Assembly (NCBI RefSeq): GCF_029168315.1
Contig: NZ_JARGYD010000006.1
Location: 124,001 to 188,000, forward strand
DNA: 64,000 nucleotides
DNA from: Psychromarinibacter halotolerans
GTDB lineage: Bacteria > Pseudomonadota > Alphaproteobacteria > Rhodobacterales > Rhodobacteraceae
Direction of reading: 5' to 3'
Shown here one piece after another: positions 1 through 8,575 of the stretch (the stretch's first letter is position 1; each line of letters opens with the position of its first letter). Under the pieces are notes generated by a model. The model saw only the letters and a program-made list of their open reading frames with translations. It was not told the origin of the DNA and did not search any database. A program made the position numbers and the translations under genes.

Positions 1-636
1 GATCCCCTTGCGGACCTGGTGCGCGTAGCCCGAGAATTCCTGGCCCAGCGTCAGAGGGGTGGCATCCTGAGTGTGGGTACGGCCGATCTTGATGATGTCC
101 TGAAACTCGTCACGCTTGGCTTCCAGCGCGGCGGCGAGCTTTTCCAGACCCGGCAGCAGCACGTCGCGCGCCTGCATGGCGATGCCGACGTGCATCGCGG
201 TCGGGAAGGTGTCGTTCGACGACTGGCCCATGTTGCAGTGATCGTTCGGGTGAACCGGCTTTTTCGACCCCATCTCGCCGCCCAGCATCTCGATCGCGCG
301 GTTCGAGATCACCTCGTTGGCGTTCATGTTGGACTGGGTGCCGGAACCGGTCTGCCAGACCACCAGCGGGAAGTTGTCGTCGAACTTGCCGTCGATGACT
401 TCGCCCGCGGCGGCGATGATCGCATCGGCGATCTCGGCGTCCATCGCGCCGTTGGCCTTGTTCGCCATCGCGCAGGCCTTCTTGACCACGCCCAGCGCGC
501 GGATGATCGGCACCGGCTGCTTTTCCCAGCCGATCGGGAAGTTCATGATCGAGCGCTGGGTCTGTGCGCCCCAGTACTTGTCTGCGGGTACTTCCAGCGG
601 GCCGAAGCTGTCGGTTTCGGTGCGGGTGGCGGTCAT
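1..636 (-). CDS. fumC: fumarate hydratase class II (5' part, runs off window)
   Basis: Class II fumarase interconverts fumarate and L-malate in the TCA cycle and is a soluble iron-independent homotetramer. The visible N-terminal 212 residues begin MTATRTETDSFGPLEVPADK and contain the family's early GAQTQRS motif, the TGSGTQSNMNANEV active-site stretch near residue 100, and HPNDHCNMGQSSNDTFPTAMH near 130-150. These are diagnostic of FumC rather than aspartase or argininosuccinate lyase. The start is ATG at 636, preceded nine bases upstream by a GAGGAG ribosome site. The C-terminal half lies outside the window. No lesion is seen. Confidence 0.95.
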   Translation of the reverse strand, partial: MTATRTETDSFGPLEVPADKYWGAQTQRSIMNFPIGWEKQPVPIIRALGVVKKACAMANKANGAMDAEIADAIIAAAGEVIDGKFDDNFPLVVWQTGSGTQSNMNANEVISNRAIEMLGGEMGSKKPVHPNDHCNMGQSSNDTFPTAMHVGIAMQARDVLLPGLEKLAAALEAKRDEFQDIIKIGRTHTQDATPLTLGQEFSGYAHQVRKGI

Positions 637-807
637 CAGGCTCTACTCCTCGCGGTATCCCATCGTCGACCGTTCCTCTAGCGGGGCCGGGGGCCGGGAT
701 CAACGTGCCATTGGCGCGCAAGGGGTGTGTGACCGCTACCATTCGGCGATTGCGCCCGTCGCGCGCGGGGCGGCGGGGAACCCGCGATGGCCGAGGCTAG
801 ACGGGTA

Positions 808-1269
808 TTATTTGCGGAAGCTGTCCAGGCTGACGATGTCGGCCTCGCGCGGGGCCTCGTCTTCGACCTCGACTTCTTCAAGCTCGATCTCGTCCTCGTC
901 GTCTTCTCCGTCATCGTCCTGCGTCTTGAACGTCAGGCCAAATTCGACAGAGGGGTCCACGAAGGTGCGGATCGCGTCGAAGGGGATGTACAGCGGTTCG
1001 GGATTGTCGCCGAAGTTCAGCGTCACCGCGAAGCCGTCCTCGCCCACGTCGAGGTTGTCGTACCAGTGCTGCATCACGATGGTCATCTCGTCCGGGTAGC
1101 GGTCGGACAGCCAGTCGGCGATCTCGACGTCCGGATGCATCGTGTCGAAGGTGATGAAGAAGTGGTGTTGCCCGGGCAGCCCGTTGTCCTGAACGTCCAG
1201 CAGGACGTCTCGGATCAGACCGCGCATGGCGCGGTGCATGAGGTTGCCGTAATCGATGGTGCGCGGCAT
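808..1269 (-). CDS. sspB: SspB-family ClpXP adaptor (alphaproteobacterial type)
   Basis: The 153-residue protein starts MPRTIDYGNLMHRAMRGLIR and matches the SspB fold. There is an N-terminal substrate-binding domain with the HHFFITFDT strand near residue 37, then a long acidic linker (roughly residues 115-140, almost all D/E), then a short C-terminal tail (IVSLDSFRK) of the type that docks on ClpX. SspB tethers ssrA-tagged proteins to ClpXP. This is notable because the tmRNA that writes that tag is encoded about 2 kb away on the same strand. ATG 1269 was chosen because family similarity begins exactly there; the longer open frame upstream is the reverse of chrA. Confidence 0.9.
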   Translation of the reverse strand: MPRTIDYGNLMHRAMRGLIRDVLLDVQDNGLPGQHHFFITFDTMHPDVEIADWLSDRYPDEMTIVMQHWYDNLDVGEDGFAVTLNFGDNPEPLYIPFDAIRTFVDPSVEFGLTFKTQDDDGEDDEDEIELEEVEVEDEAPREADIVSLDSFRK

Positions 1270-1348
1270 GCCGGGGTCCTTCGTCTGCGCTTGGTCACAA
1301 CATACGGGATTCGGGCGGGAAGAAAAGGGCACCAGTATGGCGGATTCG

Positions 1349-2608
1349 TCAGACGATGCGCGCGGCCGCCACGCCTGCGACCGCCATGAGCAACAGCACA
1401 AGGGGAAGGGACCATTTGAGGCGCCAAAGCAACCCGGCGGCAAGCAGCGCCAGCCCCGCCGCGGCCGGGTTCAGCGACGCGGGGTCCGGCAGCGGCAGGC
1501 GGGCCGGACCGACCTGACCCCGCGTCACGGTGTCGAAGAAAACATGGGTCGCGAACCAGATGGACAGGTTCAGGATCACCCCTACCACAGCCGCCGTGAT
1601 GGCGGTCAGCGCGGCTGCAAGACGGGGGCGGCCGGCGATCCGCTCGATGTAGGGGGCGCCCGCGAAGATCCACAGGAAGCAGGGCGCGAAGGTGACCCAC
1701 AGCGTCATCAGAGCCGCCGCAAGGCCAAGGGCAAGGCCCCCGGCGTTGGCGCCAGCAAGGTAGCCCACGAATTCGGTCACCAGAATCAGCGGGCCGGGTG
1801 TCGTCTCGGCCAGTCCCAGCCCGTCCATCATCTGGTCCATGCCCAGCCAGCCCTGCTGCTGGACGACCTCTTGCGACATGTAGGCCAGTACGGCGTAGGC
1901 GCCGCCGAAGGTGACCACCGCAAGCTTCGAGAAGAACAGCCCGACCTCGGCCAGCAGGGTCTGGCCGGTGGCCAGCGCCAGCGCCACCGGCGCCCACCAA
2001 AGCGCGGCCCATGTCAGCACGGTCGGCAGGGTCCGCGCGGGGCGCGCGGGCGGGGCGGGGGCGACCGGGCTTCCGGTGGCGGTCAATGCGCCGTACAGCC
2101 CGGCGGCAAGGATGATCAACGGGAACGGTACCGCGAAGGCGAAGATCGCCACGAAGGACAGCCCGGCGATCACCCAGCGGTCCAGACCGTGCAGCGCCTT
2201 TTTCGAGACCTTCAGCAGCGCCTCCAGCACGATCACCACGACGGTGGTCTTGATGCCAAGGAACAGCGCCTGCGCCAGCGGCACCGCGCCCCACTGCGCG
2301 TAGAGCGCGGCCAACAGTCCCACGACCAGCGCGCCGGGCAGCACGAACAGCCCGCCTGCGATCAGCCCGCCCGTCGTGCCGCGCATCCGCCAGCCGCAGT
2401 AGGTGGCCAGCTGCATCGCTTCGGGGCCGGGCAGCAGCATGCAAAAGCTGAGCGCGTCGAGGAATTGCTTTTCGGTCAGCCACGGGCGGTCGTCGACAAG
2501 CTCTCTGTGCATCAGGGCGATCTGGGCGGCGGGCCCCCCGAAGCTGAGCAGGCCGATGCGGCCGAACACGCGCACAAGGTCGCGCGTCGGGGGCGGATTA
2601 GTGGTCAT
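1349..2608 (-). CDS. chrA: chromate transporter, CHR family (two-domain)
   Basis: ChrA is an inner-membrane carrier linked to chromate efflux. The 419-residue protein has two homologous CHR halves. Each carries the typical SFGG motif (SFGGPAAQIALMHRE near residue 22; TFGGAYAVLAYM in the second half). The first half has the PGPEAMQLA signature and the second PGPLILVTEFVGY. About ten hydrophobic segments are visible, in line with the usual long ChrA of about 400 residues. The ATG at 2608 overlaps the 3' end of the small monooxygenase gene (stop at 2598) by 11 bases, so the two are probably translationally coupled. The true substrate need not be chromate; many CHR members are untested. Confidence 0.9.
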   Translation of the reverse strand: MTTNPPPTRDLVRVFGRIGLLSFGGPAAQIALMHRELVDDRPWLTEKQFLDALSFCMLLPGPEAMQLATYCGWRMRGTTGGLIAGGLFVLPGALVVGLLAALYAQWGAVPLAQALFLGIKTTVVVIVLEALLKVSKKALHGLDRWVIAGLSFVAIFAFAVPFPLIILAAGLYGALTATGSPVAPAPPARPARTLPTVLTWAALWWAPVALALATGQTLLAEVGLFFSKLAVVTFGGAYAVLAYMSQEVVQQQGWLGMDQMMDGLGLAETTPGPLILVTEFVGYLAGANAGGLALGLAAALMTLWVTFAPCFLWIFAGAPYIERIAGRPRLAAALTAITAAVVGVILNLSIWFATHVFFDTVTRGQVGPARLPLPDPASLNPAAAGLALLAAGLLWRLKWSLPLVLLLMAVAGVAAARIV

Positions 2609-2945
2609 GGGTGGTGCGGCTGTCCTCGGGCGCTTGGGTCCGGTCGTCCATTCCATAGTCGCGTAACACATGTGCGACACGCAGCCGGTAGTCGCGGAAC
2701 AGCCGCCCCCGCCCGGCGGCCTGCGCCTTGCGATGCTGGGTCAGTTTCCGCCATTCGTCCAGCGCGGCCTCGTCCCGGAAGAACGACACCGACAGCAGCT
2801 TGCCCGGAGTGGTCAGGCTTTCGAACCGCTCGACCGAGATGAACCCGTCGATCCGTTCGACCAGCGGCCGCATCTCGGCGGCAAGGTCGAGATAGGCGTC
2901 GACGCAGCCCTCGTTCGGCATGACTTCGAAAATGACGGCGATCAT
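2598..2945 (-). CDS. antibiotic biosynthesis monooxygenase (ABM) family protein
   Basis: A 115-residue ferredoxin-like alpha/beta-barrel protein beginning MIAVIFEVMPNEGCVDAYLD. It has the ABM pattern: first strand IAVIFEV, helix with LAAEMRPLVERIDGFISVERFES, then LLSVSFFRDEAALDEWRKLTQH with the conserved W and H. Members include quinol or heme-degrading monooxygenases and signal-transduction proteins. Nothing visible fixes the substrate here. ATG 2945 is preceded by GGAGGAG. The gene sits directly upstream of and overlaps chrA, so a link with oxyanion or quinone stress is a guess only. Confidence 0.8.
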   Translation of the reverse strand: MIAVIFEVMPNEGCVDAYLDLAAEMRPLVERIDGFISVERFESLTTPGKLLSVSFFRDEAALDEWRKLTQHRKAQAAGRGRLFRDYRLRVAHVLRDYGMDDRTQAPEDSRTTHDH

Positions 2946-3029
2946 TGGCGGCTCCTCCCTGTGGTCAGGGAAGACGCAGCCTTGTGCCAATGGCAAGCGC
3001 GTTCCGAATTGAGGCTAGGGGGAAGGGAA

Positions 3030-3346
3030 AGTGCAGGCTTCTGTTGCCAGGTGCCTGCGAACCCCGCCTTACGCTGCTAGGCGCAAGGACTTAAATTTCG
3101 GTCTTGTTACTGCTTAAGCAGCAACGGCGACCGGAGCACGATTGTCGTTGGCAATTATGCATTGTGAACCGATAACGGTGGTATCTCACCGGGACAAAGC
3201 TAACCTCTTTAGACGTTCGTCGATCCTATTTCGGCCCCACAGTCCCCCCAACGACGGGAAAATTTGGTGGAGCCGCCGGGTACCGCCCCCGGGTCCGAGC
3301 CGCTTATTACAAGCGCGTTTATGTCCATAGTCGGCGAACCGACAGA
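3030..3346 (-). ncRNA. ssrA: tmRNA (ssrA), circularly permuted two-piece type
   Basis: On the minus strand the order is: acceptor piece ending GGCGGCTCCACCA (its 3' A is the complement of base 3265), a 26-base intervening segment (3239-3264), then the coding piece starting GGGGCCG at 3238. Its 5' bases pair with CGGCTCC of the acceptor piece to form the tRNA-like stem. The tag frame (complement 3114-3152) translates to ANDNRAPVAVAA followed by TAA, a Rhodobacterales-type tag ending AVAA. A pseudoknot hairpin GCAGGC...GCCTGC lies downstream, ending at 3033. This order (3' half before 5' half) is the permuted two-piece arrangement known in Alphaproteobacteria. tmRNA rescues stalled ribosomes and tags the peptide for ClpXP. 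The outer ends (3030 and 3346) are approximate. Confidence 0.93.
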
Positions 3347-3526
3347 CCTTATGTAGCGACGCGAGGGCGGTCCGACAAGGGGGCGTGTGCAAGGCGCGCG
3401 TGACGGTCTACTTCGGACGTGGCTACGCCGCCGTTGGCAGCCGTCGACAGCCGTTGACAGGGGCCGCTGCGGCTGCCCAAGGTGGTCGGGTGCCGAACGC
3501 GGCCGGCAGCCACGGAGCAGGAATCC

Positions 3527-4033
3527 ATGATCTCAGCCGACTATTGCCGCACAATGGCGCGTTACAATCGCTGGCAGAACGGCAACCTGCTGGGCGAGGC
3601 AGAGGTTCTTGGGCCCGCGGCGCGCAAGGCCGATCGCGGCGCGTTTTTCGGGTCGATCGAAAAGACGCTGAACCACGTTCTATGGGCCGATACCATGTGG
3701 ATGTCGCGGATCGACGGCTGGGACAAGCCGCGCGGGTCGGGCGCCGAAAGCACCGAGTTCACCCCGGACTGGGACGCCTACAAGGCCGCGCGGGCCGTCG
3801 CGGATCAGCGTATCCACGAATGGGCTGGCCGGGTCGAGGACGGCGATCTGCTGGGGGACCTGACGTGGTACTCGGGCATCCTGAAAACCAACGTGGCCAA
3901 GCCGTTCTGGCTGTGCATCACGCACTTCTTCAATCACCAGACGCACCACAGGGGGCAGGTCCACGGCATGATCACCGCCGCGAAGGGGCGGCCGGGCGAC
4001 ACCGATCTTTTCATCATGCCCGAAACCGCCTAG
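3527..4033 (+). CDS. DinB family protein
   Basis: A 168-residue four-helix-bundle protein of the DinB/YfiT-like superfamily. It starts MISADYCRTMARYNRWQNGN. The expected metal-binding histidines are present: one in LNHVLWADTMW near residue 48, and the pair in FFNHQTHHRGQVHGM near residue 133. The family contains thiol-dependent transferases and damage-inducible proteins of largely unknown substrate. ATG 3527 follows AGGA at 3518; a longer frame upstream lacks similarity. It is read in the same direction as acuI, which starts 33 bases downstream, so the two may be cotranscribed. Confidence 0.85.
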   Translation: MISADYCRTMARYNRWQNGNLLGEAEVLGPAARKADRGAFFGSIEKTLNHVLWADTMWMSRIDGWDKPRGSGAESTEFTPDWDAYKAARAVADQRIHEWAGRVEDGDLLGDLTWYSGILKTNVAKPFWLCITHFFNHQTHHRGQVHGMITAAKGRPGDTDLFIMPETA

Positions 4034-4066
4034 CCCTTTGGGCGCGATAGCACAGGAGGAGGGGAC

Positions 4067-5059
4067 ATGGGCTTTAGGGCGCTTGTTGTCGAAAAGGACG
4101 CAGAGGGGGCGACCTCTGCATCGGTGAAGGAACTGACCGAGACCGACCTGCCGGCGGGCGATGTCACGGTGGCGGTCGAATACTCGACGGTGAATTACAA
4201 GGACGGGTTGTGCATCGGCCCCGGCGGCGGGCTGGTGCGGACCTATCCGCATGTGCCGGGCATCGATTTCGCGGGTACGGTCGAGGCCAGCGACGACAGC
4301 CGGTTCGACGTCGGCGACCGCGTCGTGCTGACCGGCTGGCGCGTGGGCGAGGCGCACTGGGGCGGTTACGCGCAGAAGGCGCGGGTCAAGGCCGACTGGC
4401 TTGTGCCGCTGCCCGAGGGGTTGTCGACCCGCGACGCGATGGCGGTGGGGACCGCCGGGTTCACCGCGATGCTGGCGATCATGGCGCTGGAACGCCATGG
4501 GCTGCGCCCCGGCAAGGGCGAGGTGCTGGTCACCGGCGCCGCGGGCGGGGTCGGGTCGGTCGCGACCGCCATCCTGAACGATCTTGGCTATGACGTCGCC
4601 GCGGTGACCGGGCGGCCCGAGACGGGAGGGTATCTGCGCGAGTTGGGCGCCAGCCGTATCGTTCCGCGCGAAGAACTGGCCGAGACAGTCAAGCGTCCGC
4701 TGGAAAGCGAAAGCTGGGTCGGCTGCGTCGACGCCGTTGGCGGACCGATGCTGGCGCGGGTGCTGGGGCAGATGTGCTACGGCGCCTCGGTCGCGGCGGT
4801 CGGGCTGGCGGGCGGCGCGTCGCTGCCGGCCTCGGTGGTGCCGTTCCTGCTGCGCGGGGTGAACCTGCTGGGCATCGACAGCGTGATGCAGCCCTATGAC
4901 AACCGGCTTGCGGCGTGGAAGCGGGTGGCGTCGGATCTGCCGATGGACAAGCTGTCCGCAATGATCCAGCCCGCGACGCTGGAGGACCTGCCAAGGCTGG
5001 GGGCAGAGATCCTGAAAGGCCAAGTGCGCGGCCGCGTGGTCGTGGACGTGAACGCCTGA
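4067..5059 (+). CDS. acuI: acrylyl-CoA reductase (NADPH), AcuI/YhdH-type MDR
   Basis: The 330-residue medium-chain dehydrogenase/reductase reduces acryloyl-CoA to propionyl-CoA with NADPH, a step in DMSP and 3-hydroxypropionate metabolism common in roseobacters. Seen: N-terminal GroES-like half with STVNYKDGLCIGPGGG near residue 45 and VPGIDFAGTVE; then a Rossmann half with VTGAAGGVGSVA near 155. The zinc ligands of true alcohol dehydrogenases are absent, as expected for this subgroup. Length and the YKD motif match AcuI. ATG 4067 has AGGAGGAGG immediately upstream. An 11-bp stem-loop at 5112-5143 probably ends transcription. Confidence 0.88.
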   Translation: MGFRALVVEKDAEGATSASVKELTETDLPAGDVTVAVEYSTVNYKDGLCIGPGGGLVRTYPHVPGIDFAGTVEASDDSRFDVGDRVVLTGWRVGEAHWGGYAQKARVKADWLVPLPEGLSTRDAMAVGTAGFTAMLAIMALERHGLRPGKGEVLVTGAAGGVGSVATAILNDLGYDVAAVTGRPETGGYLRELGASRIVPREELAETVKRPLESESWVGCVDAVGGPMLARVLGQMCYGASVAAVGLAGGASLPASVVPFLLRGVNLLGIDSVMQPYDNRLAAWKRVASDLPMDKLSAMIQPATLEDLPRLGAEILKGQVRGRVVVDVNA

Positions 5060-5111
5060 ACGCGCGTTCAGCGCGACCCGATAAGACGCGGTACATGCTG
5101 CGCGTGCAAAG

Positions 5112-5143
5112 GTCCGGAAACGACACGAATGCCGTTTCCGGAC
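5112..5143 (+). terminator. probable terminator after acuI
   Basis: Perfect 11-bp inverted repeat GTCCGGAAACG / CGTTTCCGGAC with a ten-base loop, 53 bases after the acuI stop, followed by a weak T-containing tail (TGTTAACCTTCGTTT). Confidence 0.6.
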
Positions 5144-5327
5144 TGTTAACCTTCGTTTAGCGCCATTTTCCGGACTGCCCTAGCGTTAGCCTTATAGTTG
5201 GCCGAAACGCTCCAATCGGGTAAGGTGCCCGTTAATCACACCTCGACAAGATCCCCTCGAAGCGGTTGCACCCCAAGCGGCTGTCTGGGAAGGGGGCGTT
5301 GGCTGAAAAAATAGGCAAGGAGGGAAA

Positions 5328-5744
5328 ATGTTCCAGAAAATCATGGCGCCGGTCGACCTGGCCCATGTCGCAAAGCTGAACAAGGCTCTGGAAGCGGCGG
5401 CCGATATGGCCAAGCATTTCGGAGCTGAGCTTTGCTATGTGGGCGTGACCGGCGAACAGCCGAGCGCACTTGGGCACACGCCCAAGGAATACGGCGAAAA
5501 GCTGAAGGCCTTTGCCGACGAACAGTCCACGGCACACGGCATCCCGACAAGCTCTCACCCGATGGTCAGCTATGACCCGACCACCGAACTCGATGACGCG
5601 CTGATGAAAGCGGTCACCGAAACCGGTGCGGACCTTGTGGTGATGGGGACGCACAAGCCGGGGCTGACGGACTACATCTGGCCGTCGAACGGATCGAAGA
5701 TCGCCGCGCACTCCGCGGCGTCGGTCTTTCTGGTGCGCGACTGA
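5328..5744 (+). CDS. universal stress protein, UspA family
   Basis: A 138-residue single Usp domain beginning MFQKIMAPVDLAHVAKLNKA. The family ends with a nucleotide-binding loop. Here it reads GTHKPGLTDYIWPSNGS near residues 112-128, a slightly expanded version of the G-2x-G-9x-G(S/T) motif, followed by the typical SVFLVRD end. ATG 5328 has an AAGGAGGG ribosome site. It lies 66 bases upstream of a BCCT carrier in the same direction. Usp domains often accompany osmolyte carriers as regulators or ATP sensors, so joint expression and regulation of the carrier is a reasonable inference. Confidence 0.88.
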   Translation: MFQKIMAPVDLAHVAKLNKALEAAADMAKHFGAELCYVGVTGEQPSALGHTPKEYGEKLKAFADEQSTAHGIPTSSHPMVSYDPTTELDDALMKAVTETGADLVVMGTHKPGLTDYIWPSNGSKIAAHSAASVFLVRD

Positions 5745-5810
5745 CGCCGTCCGGCCGTCCGTCGCCGCCGGCGACGTCCCAAAACACAGAACAAAGGAGA
5801 TCGCCTGCAA

Positions 5811-7451
5811 ATGGCTGACGAAGACATTCAGGGCATTCCGGAACCGGAAGGTGCCTCTGACATCATCGAGACCGATTACGAGATCGGTCAGGACAATGTG
5901 GAAGGCAGCGTGGGGCCTTTCGGATTTGACATTCACAACCCCGTATTCCTGATCTCGGGCCTCGCGATCGTGGCCTTCGTGTTCTACACGCTGGCGCTGC
6001 CCGAACAGTCGGGGGCGGCCTTCTCGTGGTTGTTCTCGGCGGTGACGAAGGGCTTCGACTGGTTCTTCCTTGGCGCGGCGAACATCTTCGTCATCTTCTG
6101 CCTGCTTCTGATCGTGACCCCCGCGGGTTCGGTCCGGCTGGGCGGTACGGATGCGACGCCGGATTACACCTATCTGGGCTGGTTCGCGATGCTGTTCGCG
6201 GCGGGCATGGGCATCGGTCTGATGTTCTACGGCGTGTCCGAACCGATGAGCCACTTCTCGTCGGCGCTGGGCGGCACCGCGACCGAAGACGGCATGCGCA
6301 CCGACTGGGCGCCGCTGGGCGCGGCCGCAGGGGACGAGCAGGCGGCGATCCGGCTTGGCATGGCCGCGACGATCTTCCACTGGGGCCTGCACCCCTGGGC
6401 GATCTACGCGGTGGTGGCACTGGCGCTGGCGCTGTTCTCGTACAACAAGGGCCTGCCGCTGACGATCCGGTCGGCGTTTTACCCGATCCTCGGCGACCGT
6501 GTCTGGGGCTGGTGGGGCCACATCATCGACACGCTGGCGGTGTTCGCCACGCTGTTCGGTCTTGCGACCTCGCTGGGCTTTGGCGCGACGCAGGCCAACG
6601 CGGGCCTGAACGAGCTGTTCGGCATCCCGATCAACAGCACCGTCGAGGTTCTGCTGATCTCCGGCATCACCGCAGTGGCGCTGGTTTCGGTGCTGCGCGG
6701 TCTGGATGGCGGCGTGAAGGTGCTGTCCGAGATCAACATGGGTCTTGCGCTGTTGCTGTTGCTGTTCGTGCTGTTCGCCGGCCCGACGCTGGCGATCCTG
6801 ACGGGCTTCGTCGACTATCTTGGCGCGTACCTTGTGAACCTGCCGGCACTGTCGAACCCGGTTGGCCGTGAAGACGTGAACTTCATGCAGGGCTGGACCT
6901 CGTTCTACTGGGCGTGGTGGATCAGCTGGTCGCCGTTCGTGGGCATGTTCATCGCCCGCGTGTCGCGGGGCCGGACCGTGCGCGAGTTCGTCATCTGCGT
7001 GCTGCTGATCCCGTCGATGGTCTGCGTGCTGTGGATGTCGGTGTTCGGCGGCGTGGCGATCCAGCAGGTCGTGCTGGACGGCTACACCGCGGCGCAGGAA
7101 GCCGACCTTCCGTTGCAGCTGTTCAAGATGCTGGACCAACTGCCGCTGACGCAGATCACGTCGCTGATCGGCATCGTGCTGGTCATCGTGTTCTTCGTGA
7201 CCTCGTCGGACTCGGGTTCGCTGGTGATCGACACGATCACGGCGGGCGGCAAGGTCGACGCGCCGGTGCCCCAGCGGGTGTTCTGGTGCGTGTTCGAAGG
7301 CGCAGTGGCCATCGTGCTGCTGCTGTCGGCGGGCGGCCTTCAGTCGCTGCAGTCGATGGTGATCTCGACCGGCCTGCCGTTCACGGTGGTGCTGCTGGTG
7401 ATGTGCTGGGCGATCTGGCGCGGCCTGATGTCCGAGCGCAGCAACACCTGA
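5811..7451 (+). CDS. BCCT-family betaine/carnitine/choline (or DMSP) transporter
   Basis: A 546-residue inner-membrane secondary carrier of the betaine/carnitine/choline family with about twelve hydrophobic segments. Diagnostic motifs: GMGIGLMFYGVSEP near residue 133 (glycine-rich segment in the substrate path), ATIFHWGLHPWAIYA near 187 (tryptophan box), and WISWSPFVGMFIARVSRGRT near 370. The acidic N-terminal tail of about 40 residues may act in osmosensing. ATG 5811 follows AAAGGAG. In roseobacters such carriers import glycine betaine or DMSP; the sequence alone does not decide which. A clear terminator follows at 7473. Confidence 0.92.
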   Translation: MADEDIQGIPEPEGASDIIETDYEIGQDNVEGSVGPFGFDIHNPVFLISGLAIVAFVFYTLALPEQSGAAFSWLFSAVTKGFDWFFLGAANIFVIFCLLLIVTPAGSVRLGGTDATPDYTYLGWFAMLFAAGMGIGLMFYGVSEPMSHFSSALGGTATEDGMRTDWAPLGAAAGDEQAAIRLGMAATIFHWGLHPWAIYAVVALALALFSYNKGLPLTIRSAFYPILGDRVWGWWGHIIDTLAVFATLFGLATSLGFGATQANAGLNELFGIPINSTVEVLLISGITAVALVSVLRGLDGGVKVLSEINMGLALLLLLFVLFAGPTLAILTGFVDYLGAYLVNLPALSNPVGREDVNFMQGWTSFYWAWWISWSPFVGMFIARVSRGRTVREFVICVLLIPSMVCVLWMSVFGGVAIQQVVLDGYTAAQEADLPLQLFKMLDQLPLTQITSLIGIVLVIVFFVTSSDSGSLVIDTITAGGKVDAPVPQRVFWCVFEGAVAIVLLLSAGGLQSLQSMVISTGLPFTVVLLVMCWAIWRGLMSERSNT

Positions 7452-7472
7452 TCCGGCTTTTGCAGGACAGGG

Positions 7473-7499
7473 AAAAGGCGGCCTTCGGGCCGCCTTTTT
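7473..7499 (+). terminator. rho-independent terminator after BCCT gene
   Basis: Perfect 11-bp stem AAAAGGCGGCC / GGCCGCCTTTT closed by a TTCG tetraloop, running into a T tract, 22 bases after the stop codon. Confidence 0.95.
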
Positions 7500-8575
7500 C
7501 GTTTCGGGGTATCGGAGGTGGAGGGCAGGGGCATCCAGCGCAGGTTACGGTGCGCGTAGTGCATCTTGCGTGGTGCGTGGTGAGCGGGGCGTGTCGACCG
7601 GTGCCTGGTGCGTGTAGCGCGATAGCCGTTGCGAGAGACGCGGTGCGTTATGTGTGAGGCACAACTGCCCGGTTTGTATCGCAAGGTCGCCGGGTGCCTC
7701 GTGTGTGTGGCGCGGCGTCCGCTGCGTGAGGCGCTGTTTGTGTTACGCAAACCGCGGAGCGTCGTCTTGCTTGATGCGGAGGGCGAAGGACAGAAGGCGA
7801 TGCAGAGCTGATGCGTGATCGCCAGCCGTGGGTTGCCGGTGCGAGAGACCACGATCTGTGACACGGACCGTGACGCCTATGAGACGGGCCGTGCAACCTA
7901 TGACACGGGCCGTGCAGCCTCGGTCGGTCGGTGACGCCGCGAAGAAAAGCTCGCGGTCGCAGCACGTGTGGCGAAGGTCATGCGCCCTTGCGACAGGCGC
8001 GACCCCAGTTGGCAAAAATCGCCTCCGGCGAAACCACCAGCAAGCCGACATGTCAGTGAACGGCCAGTGACAACCGACTGACAACGTGCTGACCGCAGGG
8101 TGATTGCAGGCTGACAGGTCAGAACTCAAAAATCCATTTGTGGTTTATTTCCAGAGTTTTGCCGAATGAAGTTGACACGCCGCCTCCGGCTTCAATGCAG
8201 CGCGGGCCTGCTATCTCCGCAGGCATGGCCGCACGTCGGCAGGTCAGACGCTTTGCATACATGGCGTCGTGACTGGTGGCTGTCACCGCGCCTGACATGT
8301 TGGCTTCGTGCGGTCCGGGCGGCGGCAGCGGGTGCGACAAATCTTGGGCGGCTCCATGCCAGTGCCACCGCCATCGTCCGTGTCCGTCCCGGGCGCGGTC
8401 CGGTGGCGTCCCCCGCTTGCATCGCCCCGCCATGCAGAGGATACCGGGGCGAAGACGCTGGGGCGGTTGCCAAGGGCAGGGCGTGCGGGCGGTTCGGGTG
8501 CGGCGGTTGCCGGATCGGGCCGACGTGCGGTGTCCGGGCTGGCCCCGGCACGACGCCGCAAGCGGAGACACCAGC
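7500..8575. other. 1.1-kb region without a convincing gene
   Basis: Only short open frames with skewed composition occur on both strands and none resembles a known protein. The left half is rich in GTGCG/TGTGTG-type low-complexity sequence. At 7855-7917 there are three 21-bp tandem units, listed separately. Around 8050-8130 the words CTGAC/GTCAG recur several times. The last 300 bases are the 5' flank of the class V aminotransferase. Confidence 0.6.
7855..7917. repeat. three 21-bp tandem repeats with a CACGGNCCGTG dyad
   Basis: Units start at 7855, 7876 and 7897. Each contains the same dyad at the same place: CACGGACCGTG, GACGGGCCGTG and CACGGGCCGTG. The second and third units differ at only a few of 21 bases. 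A 21-bp period is two turns of B-DNA, so all three dyads face the same side, as in arrays of operator sites. Confidence 0.75.

Noticed and set aside
5232..7139. 635-codon open frame opposite the BCCT gene
   Set aside because: Shadow of high-GC third-position bias: the product is rich in Arg, His, Gln and Asp without any fold, whereas the plus strand encodes a clear carrier.
7629..7811. 60-codon cysteine-containing small frame in the gene-free region
   Set aside because: No ribosome site, no family, and composition like the low-complexity sequence around it.
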